Assembly (NCBI GenBank): GCA_002762915.1
Contig: PCYF01000021.1
Span: 1-13,194 of the forward strand
Length of the DNA stretch: 13,194 nt
DNA from: Candidatus Woesearchaeota archaeon CG10_big_fil_rev_8_21_14_0_10_32_9
Lineage (GTDB): Archaea > Nanobdellota > Nanobdellia > Woesearchaeales > 21-14-0-10-32-9
Reading direction: 5' to 3'
Position 1 is the stretch's first letter. The number at the start of each line of letters is the position of its first letter. Under the pieces are notes generated by a model. It searched no databases. It was not told the origin of the DNA and saw only the letters and a program-made list of their open reading frames with translations. The position numbers and the translations under genes are program-made. Below, piece after piece: positions 5,930 to 12,578 of the stretch.

Positions 5930-6217
5930 TTATAACTTTCTCATGTGTATAGGATGTACAATCAAAATTTTCTCTTTACTAAAATCATGTATTTTTACTT
6001 CGTAGCAAGAACCTTTTCTTGAAACAATTATTCCTGACTTTCCAATAAATCTTGGATGATACATACCTTTGTGAATTGAAGGTTCAACTGTTAATGAAAC
6101 TCTATCCCCATCTTCAAACTCTGAAAGATATCTTCTTAGACTAATTTTTCCTTTAGTTCTAGTGCTCTTTGTAAATCTTGATACTTTTTTTCTTCTTGGT
6201 CCGCCTATTCTTGCCAT
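5930..6217 (-). CDS. rpl21e: 50S ribosomal protein L21e
   Basis: At 95 aa this is a normal-length archaeal/eukaryotic-type L21e. It has the basic N-terminus (G-P-R-R-K-K), an R-R-Y-L-S-E-F-E-D-G-D-R-V segment at 28-40, the H-K-G-M-Y-H-P-R-F-I-G-K-S-G block (49-62), and a C-terminal strand ending in H-P-I-H-M-R-K-L. L21e binds 23S rRNA in the large subunit. It starts 13 bases after the L11 stop with a GATGGTG ribosome binding site (6228-6222), so it is co-transcribed with L11. Confidence 0.95.
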   Translation of the reverse strand: MARIGGPRRKKVSRFTKSTRTKGKISLRRYLSEFEDGDRVSLTVEPSIHKGMYHPRFIGKSGIIVSRKGSCYEVKIHDFSKEKILIVHPIHMRKL

Positions 6218-6230
6218 TTTACACCATCAA

Positions 6231-6977
6231 TTATTTTTTAGCTCCACCCTTACCACCTGCTGGTGCGCCACCTTTTTTGGCATCAGCTTTTGGAGCAAGT
6301 TTGTTAATAATTTCTTCAGGAATCTTTGCAGTTTCCAACGCTTTTCTAATTTGTTCTGAAGTCTTTCCTTCATTTTCTTTAATTATGTTTTTAGCTGAAG
6401 TTTCATATTGTGCTCTCTTATCTTCAAGATCCTTCTGCATTCTAACTCTTTCCTGTTCAATTTGTTTTGATTCTTCTGCAGAAATTTCCGTTTTTTCTTC
6501 AGCAATTTCCTTGTCGAATTTTCCTTCATTAATTAATTTGATTGCTTCAGCTGATTCAACTTCTTCAACTTTAACACCCATAGCTCTACAGGTTCCGACA
6601 ATTTCTTTTACTCTTTCTTTAAGAGTTTTACCGGTTAAAGAATCTTCTTTCATCTTTGCAATTTTGATTATTTGTTCTATTTTAAGATCTGCAACAAAAT
6701 CAACTTGAGGTTTTCCTGATCCTTTGTCTAATTTTGCTTCTTTTTTAATAAGAGCAGATGCTGGAGGTGTTCCAATTGTTATTGTGTGTTGTTTTGTCTC
6801 ACTATCTACTGTAACTTTTACTGGAACTTGCATTCCTTTGAAATCGACAGTTTTCTTGTTAATATCTGCCACAACTAACCCTATGTTAACTCCTAATGGT
6901 CCTAAAGCAGGCCCTAATGGTGGTGCTGCTGTAGCTTTTCCGCCTTCAATTAAAACATCTACTGAACTTGTTGCCAT
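6231..6977 (-). CDS. rpl11: 50S ribosomal protein L11 (uL11) with long C-terminal extension
   Basis: Residues 1 to about 157 are a complete archaeal L11. The N-terminal domain has G-G-K-A-T and the proline-rich P-P-L-G-P-A-L-G-P-L-G (19-29). The rRNA-binding C-terminal domain contains G-T-C-R-A-M-G-V-K-V (128-137). L11 forms the base of the ribosomal stalk and the GTPase-associated centre. Family members usually end near 160-165 aa; this one continues to 248. The added part is a Lys/Glu-rich helix (about 158-203), a short S-E-Q-I-R-K-A-L-E helix with K-I-P-E-E-I-I-N-K-L, and a Gly/Ala/Lys tail. The next genes are not L1, L10 and L12, as would be usual, but L21e. A GAGG ribosome binding site stands 6 bases before the ATG. 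Confidence 0.95.
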   Translation of the reverse strand: MATSSVDVLIEGGKATAAPPLGPALGPLGVNIGLVVADINKKTVDFKGMQVPVKVTVDSETKQHTITIGTPPASALIKKEAKLDKGSGKPQVDFVADLKIEQIIKIAKMKEDSLTGKTLKERVKEIVGTCRAMGVKVEEVESAEAIKLINEGKFDKEIAEEKTEISAEESKQIEQERVRMQKDLEDKRAQYETSAKNIIKENEGKTSEQIRKALETAKIPEEIINKLAPKADAKKGGAPAGGKGGAKK

Positions 6978-7019
6978 AATTATCCTCTATATATTTTGTT
7001 TATATTGGTTTTATTCTAA

Positions 7020-7068
7020 ATTTAAATGTATTTTCCGTTGTATTTTGGAATCCATATTGATTTATAAA
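7020..7068 (-). promoter_or_regulatory. Candidate promoters in front of rpl11
   Basis: Two TATA-like elements lie in the 125-base gap before L11. ATTTAAAT (7027-7020) would start RNA near 6997, a leader of about 20 bases holding the GAGG site. TTTATAAA (7068-7061) would start near 7038. The L11-L21e-Rpo4 genes may thus be a separate transcription unit from SecE-Spt5. Confidence 0.4.
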
Positions 7069-7102
7069 GCTTTCTTAGATTAAAGAGAAAATAAGAGGAA
7101 AA

Positions 7103-7678
7103 TTACTCCTCATCTCTTCTAATAACCTTAACTGCATCCATTTTTAGAGTTATTGGAATAGGAACTGCTGCTTCTAGTAGCTCCACAACAACTTCTTCTT
7201 TAGCCTTATCAACCCTAGAAATCTTACATTTCTCTCTTTTGAAAGGACCAGAAATGATTTCAGCAATATCATTCTTCCTGATATCAACATCTTTCTTAGC
7301 TTGTTCAAGCATGTGTTCAATTTCATGATATCCAATTTCGTTTGGAAGAACTCCTCTTGCATATGGAACTCCAAATGCTGCTTGTTCTGCATCACTTCTT
7401 GATTCTGCTTCAATAAATATGTATCCTCTCATACCGTGAGGTCTAATTACTGAATAAGCTGCAATTTTTTTTCTTGCAACATTACTGGAAACAAAAGTCA
7501 TAACTTGATCCTCTCTGTTTGCAGTAACTCTTAGAGCATAAATGTGCGTATCAATTTTTGTTACAGCCTTTTCTTTAGACTCCTTTGATTTTTGAGATTC
7601 CTCTTCTTCGATTTCTCTCATTCTCTGTAATTCATCTTCACCAATTTTATTTTGTTTGAGTATATTTTCTTCTTCCAT
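7103..7678 (-). CDS. spt5: Transcription elongation factor Spt5 (archaeal NusG)
   Basis: The 191-aa protein has an NGN domain (about 44-128, beginning I-Y-A-L-R-V-T-A-N-R-E-D). It bears the G-Y-I-F-I-E-A strand and ends before a KOW domain (about 131-188) with I-S-G-P-F-K-R-E-K and V-D-K-A-K-E-E-V. With Spt4 it closes the polymerase clamp and links RNA polymerase to the ribosome. An acidic coiled N-terminal extension of about 42 residues is unusual for the family. The start chosen is ATG at 7678; a GTG three codons upstream lies within a GTGGTAAG sequence that looks like its ribosome binding site. It follows SecE and precedes L11, the classical order. Confidence 0.94.
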   Translation of the reverse strand: MEEENILKQNKIGEDELQRMREIEEEESQKSKESKEKAVTKIDTHIYALRVTANREDQVMTFVSSNVARKKIAAYSVIRPHGMRGYIFIEAESRSDAEQAAFGVPYARGVLPNEIGYHEIEHMLEQAKKDVDIRKNDIAEIISGPFKREKCKISRVDKAKEEVVVELLEAAVPIPITLKMDAVKVIRRDEE

Positions 7679-7691
7679 ACTTACCACTTCA

Positions 7692-7717
7692 TATTTTTAC
7701 ATTCTATTTTTACATTC
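7692..7717 (-). repeat. Tandem 13-bp repeat in the secE-spt5 gap
   Basis: Two perfect, adjacent copies of a 13-base unit (plus strand TATTTTTACATTC) fill most of the gap between the SecE stop and the Spt5 start. Read in the transcribed direction each copy contains ATG followed at once by TAA, a start-stop pair. Confidence 0.75.
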
Positions 7718-7722
7718 TTAAT

Positions 7723-7965
7723 CTAATTATCTTTTTTCATAAAAAGCAACACTGCAACTAACACAATAACCACCACTGATACAACTATTAAAGATGCAAG
7801 TGCATTAATTAGATGTAGTAAAAAACCTATCAATCCGATTATTAAAATACCGATTGCTGATACTTTTGTTATAGTCCAATATTCCTCTTTTGTTGGTTTT
7901 TTTGTAACTCTTAAAACTCTTGCACATTCTCCAACAAAATTTACAAATCTTTCTTTTACATTCAT
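7723..7965 (-). CDS. secE: Protein translocase subunit SecE (Sec61 gamma) with an extra membrane segment
   Basis: The first 55 residues are a standard archaeal SecE: an amphipathic helix with F-V-G-E-C-A-R-V-L-R-V-T-K-K-P-T-K-E-E-Y (10-29) and the membrane helix at about 35-54 with I-G-L-I-G-F. SecE clamps SecY in the translocon. Most archaeal SecE proteins end soon after this helix. This 80-aa protein has a second strongly hydrophobic stretch (57-76, almost all V, I, L and A) and ends M-K-K-D-N. It lies between FtsZ and Spt5 as in many archaea, with a GGATGGG ribosome binding site ahead of the ATG. Whether the second segment crosses the membrane is not known. Confidence 0.88.
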   Translation of the reverse strand: MNVKERFVNFVGECARVLRVTKKPTKEEYWTITKVSAIGILIIGLIGFLLHLINALASLIVVSVVVIVLVAVLLFMKKDN

Positions 7966-8000
7966 ATTATTCCCATCCTTATTTTCCTTGTTCTTTGAAT

Positions 8001-9098
8001 TTAATCAACAAAAGTTATTCCTAACTCAGATTCTGTTTCTCTTTTTTTGTTTTTGTGAGAAGTTCCATAACTTCCCATTATCTGAGAGGATTTTACTCCT
8101 GTAACAACAAGCATAACTCTTATTGTTCCTTGAAGATCTTCTGCAATTTGAGCTCCCCAAATCATCCTTGCGTCAGGGTCTAATCGTTCAGATATTTTTT
8201 CAACAACTTTTCTAGCTTCTTCTAAAGTCATATCTGCTCCGCCAGAAACATTAATCAAAGCCCCACTTGCTCCAGTAATATCAACGTCAAGCAAAGGATT
8301 ATTTATTGCTTTCTCAACTGCTTCTATTGCTCTATTGCTTGAATCAGATTCTCCAACACCGATTAGTGCAACGCCTCCGTCACCCATAACTGCACGAATA
8401 TCTGCAAAATCTAGATTAACAAGTCCTGCTTTAGTTACAAGTTCTGCAACCCCTTTTACAGCATTTGTAAGTATCTCATCTGCAATTTTAAATGCAGTAT
8501 GAAGCGGAAGATCCGGTGCTAATTCCAATAATTTGTCGTTAGGAATTACAATTAGTGTATCTACATTTTTTCTTAAAGCGTCAAGTCCCATCATTGCGTT
8601 TTCGTATCTTCTCTGACCTTCCATTTTGAACGGAATTGTAACAACTGCAACAGTAAGAGGTCCTGATCTTTTTGCAAGATCTGCAACAACCGGTGCTGAA
8701 CCAGTGCCTGTTCCTCCCCCTAGACCGCAGGTTATGAAAACCATATCTGCTCCAACCATTGCAGATTTAATATCGTGTTCAGACTCACGTGCAGCGTCTT
8801 CTCCTATTTTTGGAATACTGCCTGCACCTAATCCTTTTGTTAAATCTTTTCCAATTAATATTTTTTTATCAGCTGAAGTATAAAGTAAATCCTGAGCGTC
8901 AGTATTTATTGCAATTGTTTCAGCACCCGCAATACCTATTTCGGTTATTCTATTAATAGTATTATTTCCACCGCCACCGCAACCGAAAACTTTTATCTTA
9001 GCTTTTTGCTTTGATAATAATTCCTCTAGTTCTGCGTCAAGTTCATTAGATTTCCTGACAATATTTGCCATTTTCACGCTTCTTATGTCATCAACCAT
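8001..9098 (-). CDS. ftsZ: Cell division protein FtsZ
   Basis: The 365-aa tubulin-family GTPase is complete. It has the N-terminal F-G-C-G-G-G-G-N-N loop (38-46), the tubulin signature G-G-G-T-G-T-G at 127-133, and the T7 synergy loop N-L-D-F-A-D (228-233) with both catalytic Asp. It polymerises with GTP to form the division ring at mid-cell. A short linker follows the core and ends in E-L-G-I-T-F-V-D, a hydrophobic tail that could bind a membrane anchor such as SepF (inference). The N-terminal extension before the core is about 30 residues and helical. A strong GGAGGGG ribosome binding site (9111-9105) fixes the start at 9098. It heads the secE-spt5-rpl11 group. Confidence 0.97.
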   Translation of the reverse strand: MVDDIRSVKMANIVRKSNELDAELEELLSKQKAKIKVFGCGGGGNNTINRITEIGIAGAETIAINTDAQDLLYTSADKKILIGKDLTKGLGAGSIPKIGEDAARESEHDIKSAMVGADMVFITCGLGGGTGTGSAPVVADLAKRSGPLTVAVVTIPFKMEGQRRYENAMMGLDALRKNVDTLIVIPNDKLLELAPDLPLHTAFKIADEILTNAVKGVAELVTKAGLVNLDFADIRAVMGDGGVALIGVGESDSSNRAIEAVEKAINNPLLDVDITGASGALINVSGGADMTLEEARKVVEKISERLDPDARMIWGAQIAEDLQGTIRVMLVVTGVKSSQIMGSYGTSHKNKKRETESELGITFVD

Positions 9099-9104
9099 TC
9101 CCTA

Positions 9105-9165
9105 CCCCTCCAAAAGATATAAAGACATTACAAAATTTTGTTCTGATCCCTCAATAAATTTAAAA
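9105..9165 (-). promoter_or_regulatory. ftsZ promoter and Shine-Dalgarno site
   Basis: On the minus strand TTTTAAATTTA (9165-9155) is a plausible TATA box that would give a leader of roughly 35 bases. GGAGGGG (9111-9105) follows, 6 bases before the ATG, and is among the strongest ribosome binding sites in the window. Confidence 0.5.
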
Positions 9166-9200
9166 TTTTGATGTACTGATTGTTCTCTTTTTCCTTTTAT

Positions 9201-9959
9201 TTAAACTTTGTTGTTCTTTTCTGAATTTTCTTCTTTCTGCTCTTTTTTCTGAGTTTTTTCAGGAGCAGCTTTTTTAGTTTCAGGCATTACAAATTTAAGC
9301 TCAACACCAGTAATTTTCTTAACATCTTCTAAGTATGGCTCAACTAATTCTTTTGGAATTTCGAACGCAAGTTTAGCAGATGCTTTAGTTCCTTCAACTT
9401 TAAGATCAGAATATGGAAGTCTAGCCATAGTTAACACAGCTTTTATTTTTTGTTCAGCATCATCTACTTTTTTATTTATATTAACAGTATAAAGAACTTC
9501 TTTTCCTGCAAGAGGATGATTGAAATCTACAATAACTCTGCCACCACTAACACTTCTTACTATTCCTTTAGCATCATCGATATTAAGAACAAGACCAACT
9601 TGAGGATTTATCTTTTGTTCTTTGAACGCAGTCAAGGGAATTAATTTTAACAATTTACTATTCTTTTTTCCAAAAGCTTCTTCTTCAGTTAAATTTATTT
9701 CATGTTTACCCATAGAAAGTCCTTCGAGTTTTTTATCAAGACCTGGAAGAACATGATTTTGCCCAACACAAACAACAACTGGTTTAAAATCTTCTTCGTG
9801 AAGGTGATGATGGTGATGATGTTCTTCTCCATCCGCATGTTCGTGAATAAGTCCTGCTTTTTTTGCATCTGCAGGAATTGTTGTATCAAAAATCATATCA
9901 TCTTCAACAATTTTTCCGGTGTAATCAAGCTCTATAAAATCTCCTTTTTGTATGCTCAT
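9201..9959 (-). CDS. Long FKBP-type peptidyl-prolyl isomerase (SlyD/FKBP26-like) with a His-rich loop
   Basis: The 252-aa protein has an FKBP domain: L-D-Y-T-G-K (11-16), F-D-T-T (24-27), V-G-x-x-x-V-L-P-G-L-D (65-75). It has an insert-in-flap chaperone domain (about 82-135) and the returning D-F-N-H-P-L-A-G-K (145-153). A C-terminal domain (about 165-225), as in archaeal FKBP26, and a Lys/Glu-rich tail follow. It isomerises prolyl bonds and chaperones folding in the cytoplasm. Between the F-D-T-T strand and V-V-V-C-V-G it carries nine His at 39-54, including six in a row (47-52), probably a metal site. The start is ATG at 9959, preceded by AGGTAAC; a TTG at 9980 is in frame but less likely. 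It lies upstream of ftsZ. Confidence 0.93.
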   Translation of the reverse strand: MSIQKGDFIELDYTGKIVEDDMIFDTTIPADAKKAGLIHEHADGEEHHHHHHLHEEDFKPVVVCVGQNHVLPGLDKKLEGLSMGKHEINLTEEEAFGKKNSKLLKLIPLTAFKEQKINPQVGLVLNIDDAKGIVRSVSGGRVIVDFNHPLAGKEVLYTVNINKKVDDAEQKIKAVLTMARLPYSDLKVEGTKASAKLAFEIPKELVEPYLEDVKKITGVELKFVMPETKKAAPEKTQKKEQKEENSEKNNKV

Positions 9960-10084
9960 TTTAGTTACCTTTTCTTTCAATTATTAATATGTTTTCACAA
10001 TTTTCAATTTGACTTTTTACAATTCGAAGTCTTACCACTCTCCTAATTGGCTCGAGTTAAATGCCAACGAGAAGAATACTCTAT

Positions 10085-10110
10085 AAGAAAGGTCTTTCTT
10101 TTATAAATAT
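10085..10110 (-). promoter_or_regulatory. Candidate FKBP promoter with adjacent dyad
   Basis: On the minus strand ATATTTATAAAAG covers 10110-10098, a good TATA box. Directly after it is a perfect dyad, AAGAAAG-GT-CTTTCTT on the plus strand (10085-10100), between the TATA box and the expected start near 10079. This position suits a repressor. The leader to the ATG would be about 120 bases and contains a TTGGC/GCCAA hairpin (10047-10067). A weaker AT-rich element at 9990-9981 could give a leaderless FKBP mRNA instead. Confidence 0.4.
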
Positions 10111-10150
10111 TTCGGCTAAAAATAAGAGGTCAGCGAGCAATATTCAACAA

Positions 10151-10160
10151 AAATATAAAC
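10151..10160 (+). promoter_or_regulatory. TATA box for the RNA methyltransferase gene
   Basis: AAATATAAAC begins 32 bases before the ATG at 10183. No ribosome binding site precedes the ATG, so the transcript is probably leaderless, as for the C39-like and second pilin genes. Confidence 0.55.
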
Positions 10161-10182
10161 AAACAGCAAGTATCTAAAATCA

Positions 10183-11253
10183 ATGAAAGATAAAAAAAGA
10201 AAAAATCATGATAAAATGAATAAAGAAACTTCAATTATTGACGTTGATTCTGAAGAAGAAATTACTAATAATCCTGAATCCGATCTTCAAGAACAATTAC
10301 ATGTTGATAAAAAATTCACATTAGAGGATTTAAAACCAGCTTTTATTGATAGATATACAAAACTTATTGGAGAAGAAAACTTTGCTTGTTTTAAAGAATT
10401 CAGTTCAAAGTATATAAAAAAAACAATAAGAGTGAACACATTAAAAACTACGGTTGATGAAATTAAAAGGAGATTAGAAACAGACTGGATATTAGAACAA
10501 GTTCCATGGTGCAAAGAAGGATTCTGGATAAAATACCGACACGGTGAAAGATTTGATATAGGAAATGTTCCAGAACATCAACTCGGATATTTTTATGTTC
10601 AAGATGCAGCATCAATGATTCCACCAGTAGTATTAGCACCAAAACCTGGAGAAATAGTTCTTGATTTGTGCGCTGCGCCAGGAAGTAAAACAACACAACT
10701 TGCACAATATATGAATAATGAAGGATTACTGATTGCTAACGATTCGCAAGGAAAAAGATTAAGCGCATTAGGTCTTAATACTCAGAGATGTGGAGTAAGA
10801 AATATTCTGATAACAAAGATGGATGGAGAAAGACTTAGTCAAAAGGAAATGTTCGACAAAATACTTGTTGATGCACCCTGTTCAGGTACTGGAACAATAA
10901 GAAGAAACTACAAAATAATAGAAATGTGGAGTCCGCATCTTGTTAGTAAACTATCTGGAATACAATACAAACTTCTTTCAAATGCATTCAATGCGTTAAA
11001 GCAGGGCGGAGAACTTGTTTACAGCACCTGCACACTTGAACCAGAAGAAGATGAAAAAGTCGTAAGCAGACTTTTAGAAAATAATCCTGATGCAGACATT
11101 CTTGATATAAATTTAGATATAAAAAGATCTCCCGCAATAATGGAATTTGATAGACAAAAATATGATCCTAGAGTTTCTAAATGTCTTAGAATTTATCCTC
11201 AAGACAATGATTCTGAAGGATTCTTTGTTGCAAAAATAAAGAAACTAGAATAA
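10183..11253 (+). CDS. RNA (cytosine-5) methyltransferase, NOP2/NSUN/RsmB family
   Basis: The 356-aa protein carries the full S-adenosylmethionine-dependent m5C methyltransferase core. Motif I is L-D-L-C-A-A-P-G-S-K-T (160-170), motif IV is D-A-P-C-S-G-T-G (230-237) and motif VI is Y-S-T-C-T-L-E-P-E-E-D (280-290). C283 is the likely nucleophile and C233 the releasing Cys. It methylates cytosine in tRNA or rRNA; the substrate cannot be read from the sequence. Ahead of the core is a PUA-less RNA-binding region with I-R-V-N-T-L-K (82-88). The first 45 residues are charged and probably disordered, and M12 is an alternative start. The gene stands alone, pointing away from FKBP and converging on uS12. 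Confidence 0.93.
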   Translation: MKDKKRKNHDKMNKETSIIDVDSEEEITNNPESDLQEQLHVDKKFTLEDLKPAFIDRYTKLIGEENFACFKEFSSKYIKKTIRVNTLKTTVDEIKRRLETDWILEQVPWCKEGFWIKYRHGERFDIGNVPEHQLGYFYVQDAASMIPPVVLAPKPGEIVLDLCAAPGSKTTQLAQYMNNEGLLIANDSQGKRLSALGLNTQRCGVRNILITKMDGERLSQKEMFDKILVDAPCSGTGTIRRNYKIIEMWSPHLVSKLSGIQYKLLSNAFNALKQGGELVYSTCTLEPEEDEKVVSRLLENNPDADILDINLDIKRSPAIMEFDRQKYDPRVSKCLRIYPQDNDSEGFFVAKIKKLE

Positions 11254-11371
11254 ATTTCTGTAATTTTCTGTATTAATATAAGAAGCTTATACGAAAATCA
11301 ATTAAAAAAGTAATTTATAGAAAAAGTATAAAGATCATAAAATAAAATAATAAGAATTTAAAATTAAGAAT
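11254..11371. other. Convergent intergenic region
   Basis: This 118-base AT-rich gap separates the methyltransferase and uS12 stops. The plus strand just after 11253 has a doubled TTTCTGTA (11256-11263 and 11266-11273), and a small ATAAG/CTTAT hairpin follows. On the minus strand the stop is followed by T-rich sequence. Both sides look like diffuse T-rich termination; nothing else is seen. Confidence 0.35.
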
Positions 11372-11809
11372 TTACTTTCTAGCTTTCTCGATTCTCTTCT
11401 TTAAGAGAGCATCAAGTGACTGATCGTTTACTTTGATAACTTGCCATCTAACGCCAGGAAGGTCTCCCTTAGCTCTACCCATACCGCCACCCATACATTC
11501 AATGACAACTTCATCGTGTTCATCAACCATTTTCTGGGCACCGTCTCCTGGTAAGAATGCTGTAATTTGCTTTCCATTCTTTACAAGCTGAACTCTAACA
11601 CATTTTCTCATTGCAGAGTTTGGCTGCTTAGCTTCTCTTTGAACTTTTTCAAGAACAATACCTGAAGCCTGACTTGAACCTTCAAGAGGATCATACTTTG
11701 ACTTTAAACCAAGTGTTTTTTTTGCATACCACTTGTATTTCTTTCTTTGATCCGCTCTTCTTGCTTGTAATTTGTTTCCAGCGTTTAAACCTGATGCTTT
11801 TTTACTCAT
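11372..11809 (-). CDS. rps12: 30S ribosomal protein S12 (uS12)
   Basis: The 145-aa protein is a full archaeal uS12. It has the basic N-terminus (R-R-A-D-Q-R-K-K), G-S-S-Q-A-S-G-I-V-L-E-K-V (48-60), the invariant K-Q-P-N-S-A-M-R-K-C-V-R-V-Q-L and G-D-G-A. It sits in the decoding centre of the small subunit. The start chosen is ATG at 11809; a GTG three codons upstream lies in a GAGTGGAT sequence that more likely acts as the ribosome binding site. It follows NusA as expected, but no rps7 or elongation factor gene comes after it: the operon ends here against a convergent methyltransferase gene. Confidence 0.96.
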   Translation of the reverse strand: MSKKASGLNAGNKLQARRADQRKKYKWYAKKTLGLKSKYDPLEGSSQASGIVLEKVQREAKQPNSAMRKCVRVQLVKNGKQITAFLPGDGAQKMVDEHDEVVIECMGGGMGRAKGDLPGVRWQVIKVNDQSLDALLKKRIEKARK

Positions 11810-11836
11810 AATATCCACTCATGTTTTTTGATATTT

Positions 11837-12253
11837 TTATACTACTTTTATTTCAGTAACATTATCGAAATATTTTTTTACTAATTCTTCATAATTTCTT
11901 AAGTTTTGAGCCCTTGCTCCAATCATTAATCCTTTGGTTTTCGTGTCAGGACCCTTGATTATCACAACCAAATCATCCTGCTTTATCTCAAGGATTTTTA
12001 AAGGATACATCAAATTTTTGATGAATTCCAATACGTCAGGATTGAATTCCACTATTTTAATCTTTCTGTTTATTGCTTCTTCTATTTTTTGAAGATTAAA
12101 CTTTTGTTTCCCTAGAGCTTTACCCATCTCTCCTTGTTGAACAATGAAAACAACACGTTCTCTGTTAACGAAACAATCTTTTAAATCCGCCCTCGTTATT
12201 TTTTCAAACAAAGACATTAACTTCAAAAGTTCAACATCATACTTTGCTTTCAT
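11837..12253 (-). CDS. nusA: Archaeal NusA-like transcription factor (KH domains)
   Basis: The 138-aa protein matches the short archaeal NusA, which is made of two KH RNA-binding domains and lacks the S1 and N-terminal parts of the bacterial factor. The first KH spans about 30-70 with E-M-G-K-A-L-G-K-Q-K-F-N (42-53); the second spans about 93-138 with G-L-M-I-G-A-R-A-Q-N (108-117). In most archaeal NusA proteins these loops are G-K-G-G and G-K-N-G type GxxG motifs. Here both have lost the final Gly. Identity is supported by the conserved position between L30e and uS12. It is spaced 21 bases from L30e and probably co-transcribed with it. Confidence 0.9.
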   Translation of the reverse strand: MKAKYDVELLKLMSLFEKITRADLKDCFVNRERVVFIVQQGEMGKALGKQKFNLQKIEEAINRKIKIVEFNPDVLEFIKNLMYPLKILEIKQDDLVVIIKGPDTKTKGLMIGARAQNLRNYEELVKKYFDNVTEIKVV

Positions 12254-12274
12254 GAAATCTTTTCCCCAAAAAAA

Positions 12275-12529
12275 TTATTTCAATAATCCCATAACCGCTA
12301 TGGAAAATGGCTTTCTACAAAGAGTACCAAGTTCTTCATTAGTCATGTTTGAATTAACTAATTCAAAATTATTTATTTCTTGATAGTATTCAAGATCTTT
12401 CTTTGTTTGTTCATCAAGGTTCGAAGCTATAAATACTTTTTGTAAATTTCCTTTTCTTAATTCTTTCAAAGTTCTTTCTTTACCAAGTATAAGTTTTTCT
12501 GAACCAAGCAATTTTCTTATTTCTTCCAT
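12275..12529 (-). CDS. rpl30e: 50S ribosomal protein L30e
   Basis: This 84-aa protein has the L7Ae/L30e fold pattern: K-L-I-L-G-K-E-R-T-L-K-E-L-R-K-G (12-27), K-V-F-I-A-S-N (31-37), a helix, and a late G-T-L-C-R-K-P-F-S-I-A-V-M-G (68-81). It binds kink-turn RNA in the large subunit. It is somewhat shorter than the usual ~100 aa. Its place between rpoA2 and nusA is the conserved archaeal order and separates it from L7Ae. An AGGTGA ribosome binding site ends 7 bases before the ATG at 12529. Another ATG at 12533 lies in a different frame and too close to that site. Confidence 0.9.
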   Translation of the reverse strand: MEEIRKLLGSEKLILGKERTLKELRKGNLQKVFIASNLDEQTKKDLEYYQEINNFELVNSNMTNEELGTLCRKPFSIAVMGLLK

Positions 12530-12578
12530 CCATATTCACCTTTTGTTAACATTTAATATTTTTTTGTTTATTTTTTTA

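Noticed and set aside
6178..6708. Long open frame (176 codons) on the plus strand opposite L11.
   Set aside because: It is the antisense shadow of the L11 reading frame, with Ser/Phe/Ile-rich composition and no family resemblance.
10021..10100. Possible tRNA or tRNA remnant: minus strand has a GTGGTAAG sequence followed by CTTCGAA, like a D-loop and anticodon loop.
   Set aside because: The two motifs are too close together for a D-stem plus anticodon stem, and no acceptor or T-arm pairing is found.
9960..10182. C/D box small RNA in the longest intergenic region.
   Set aside because: A CTGA-like D box exists on the minus strand but no RTGATGA C box was found.
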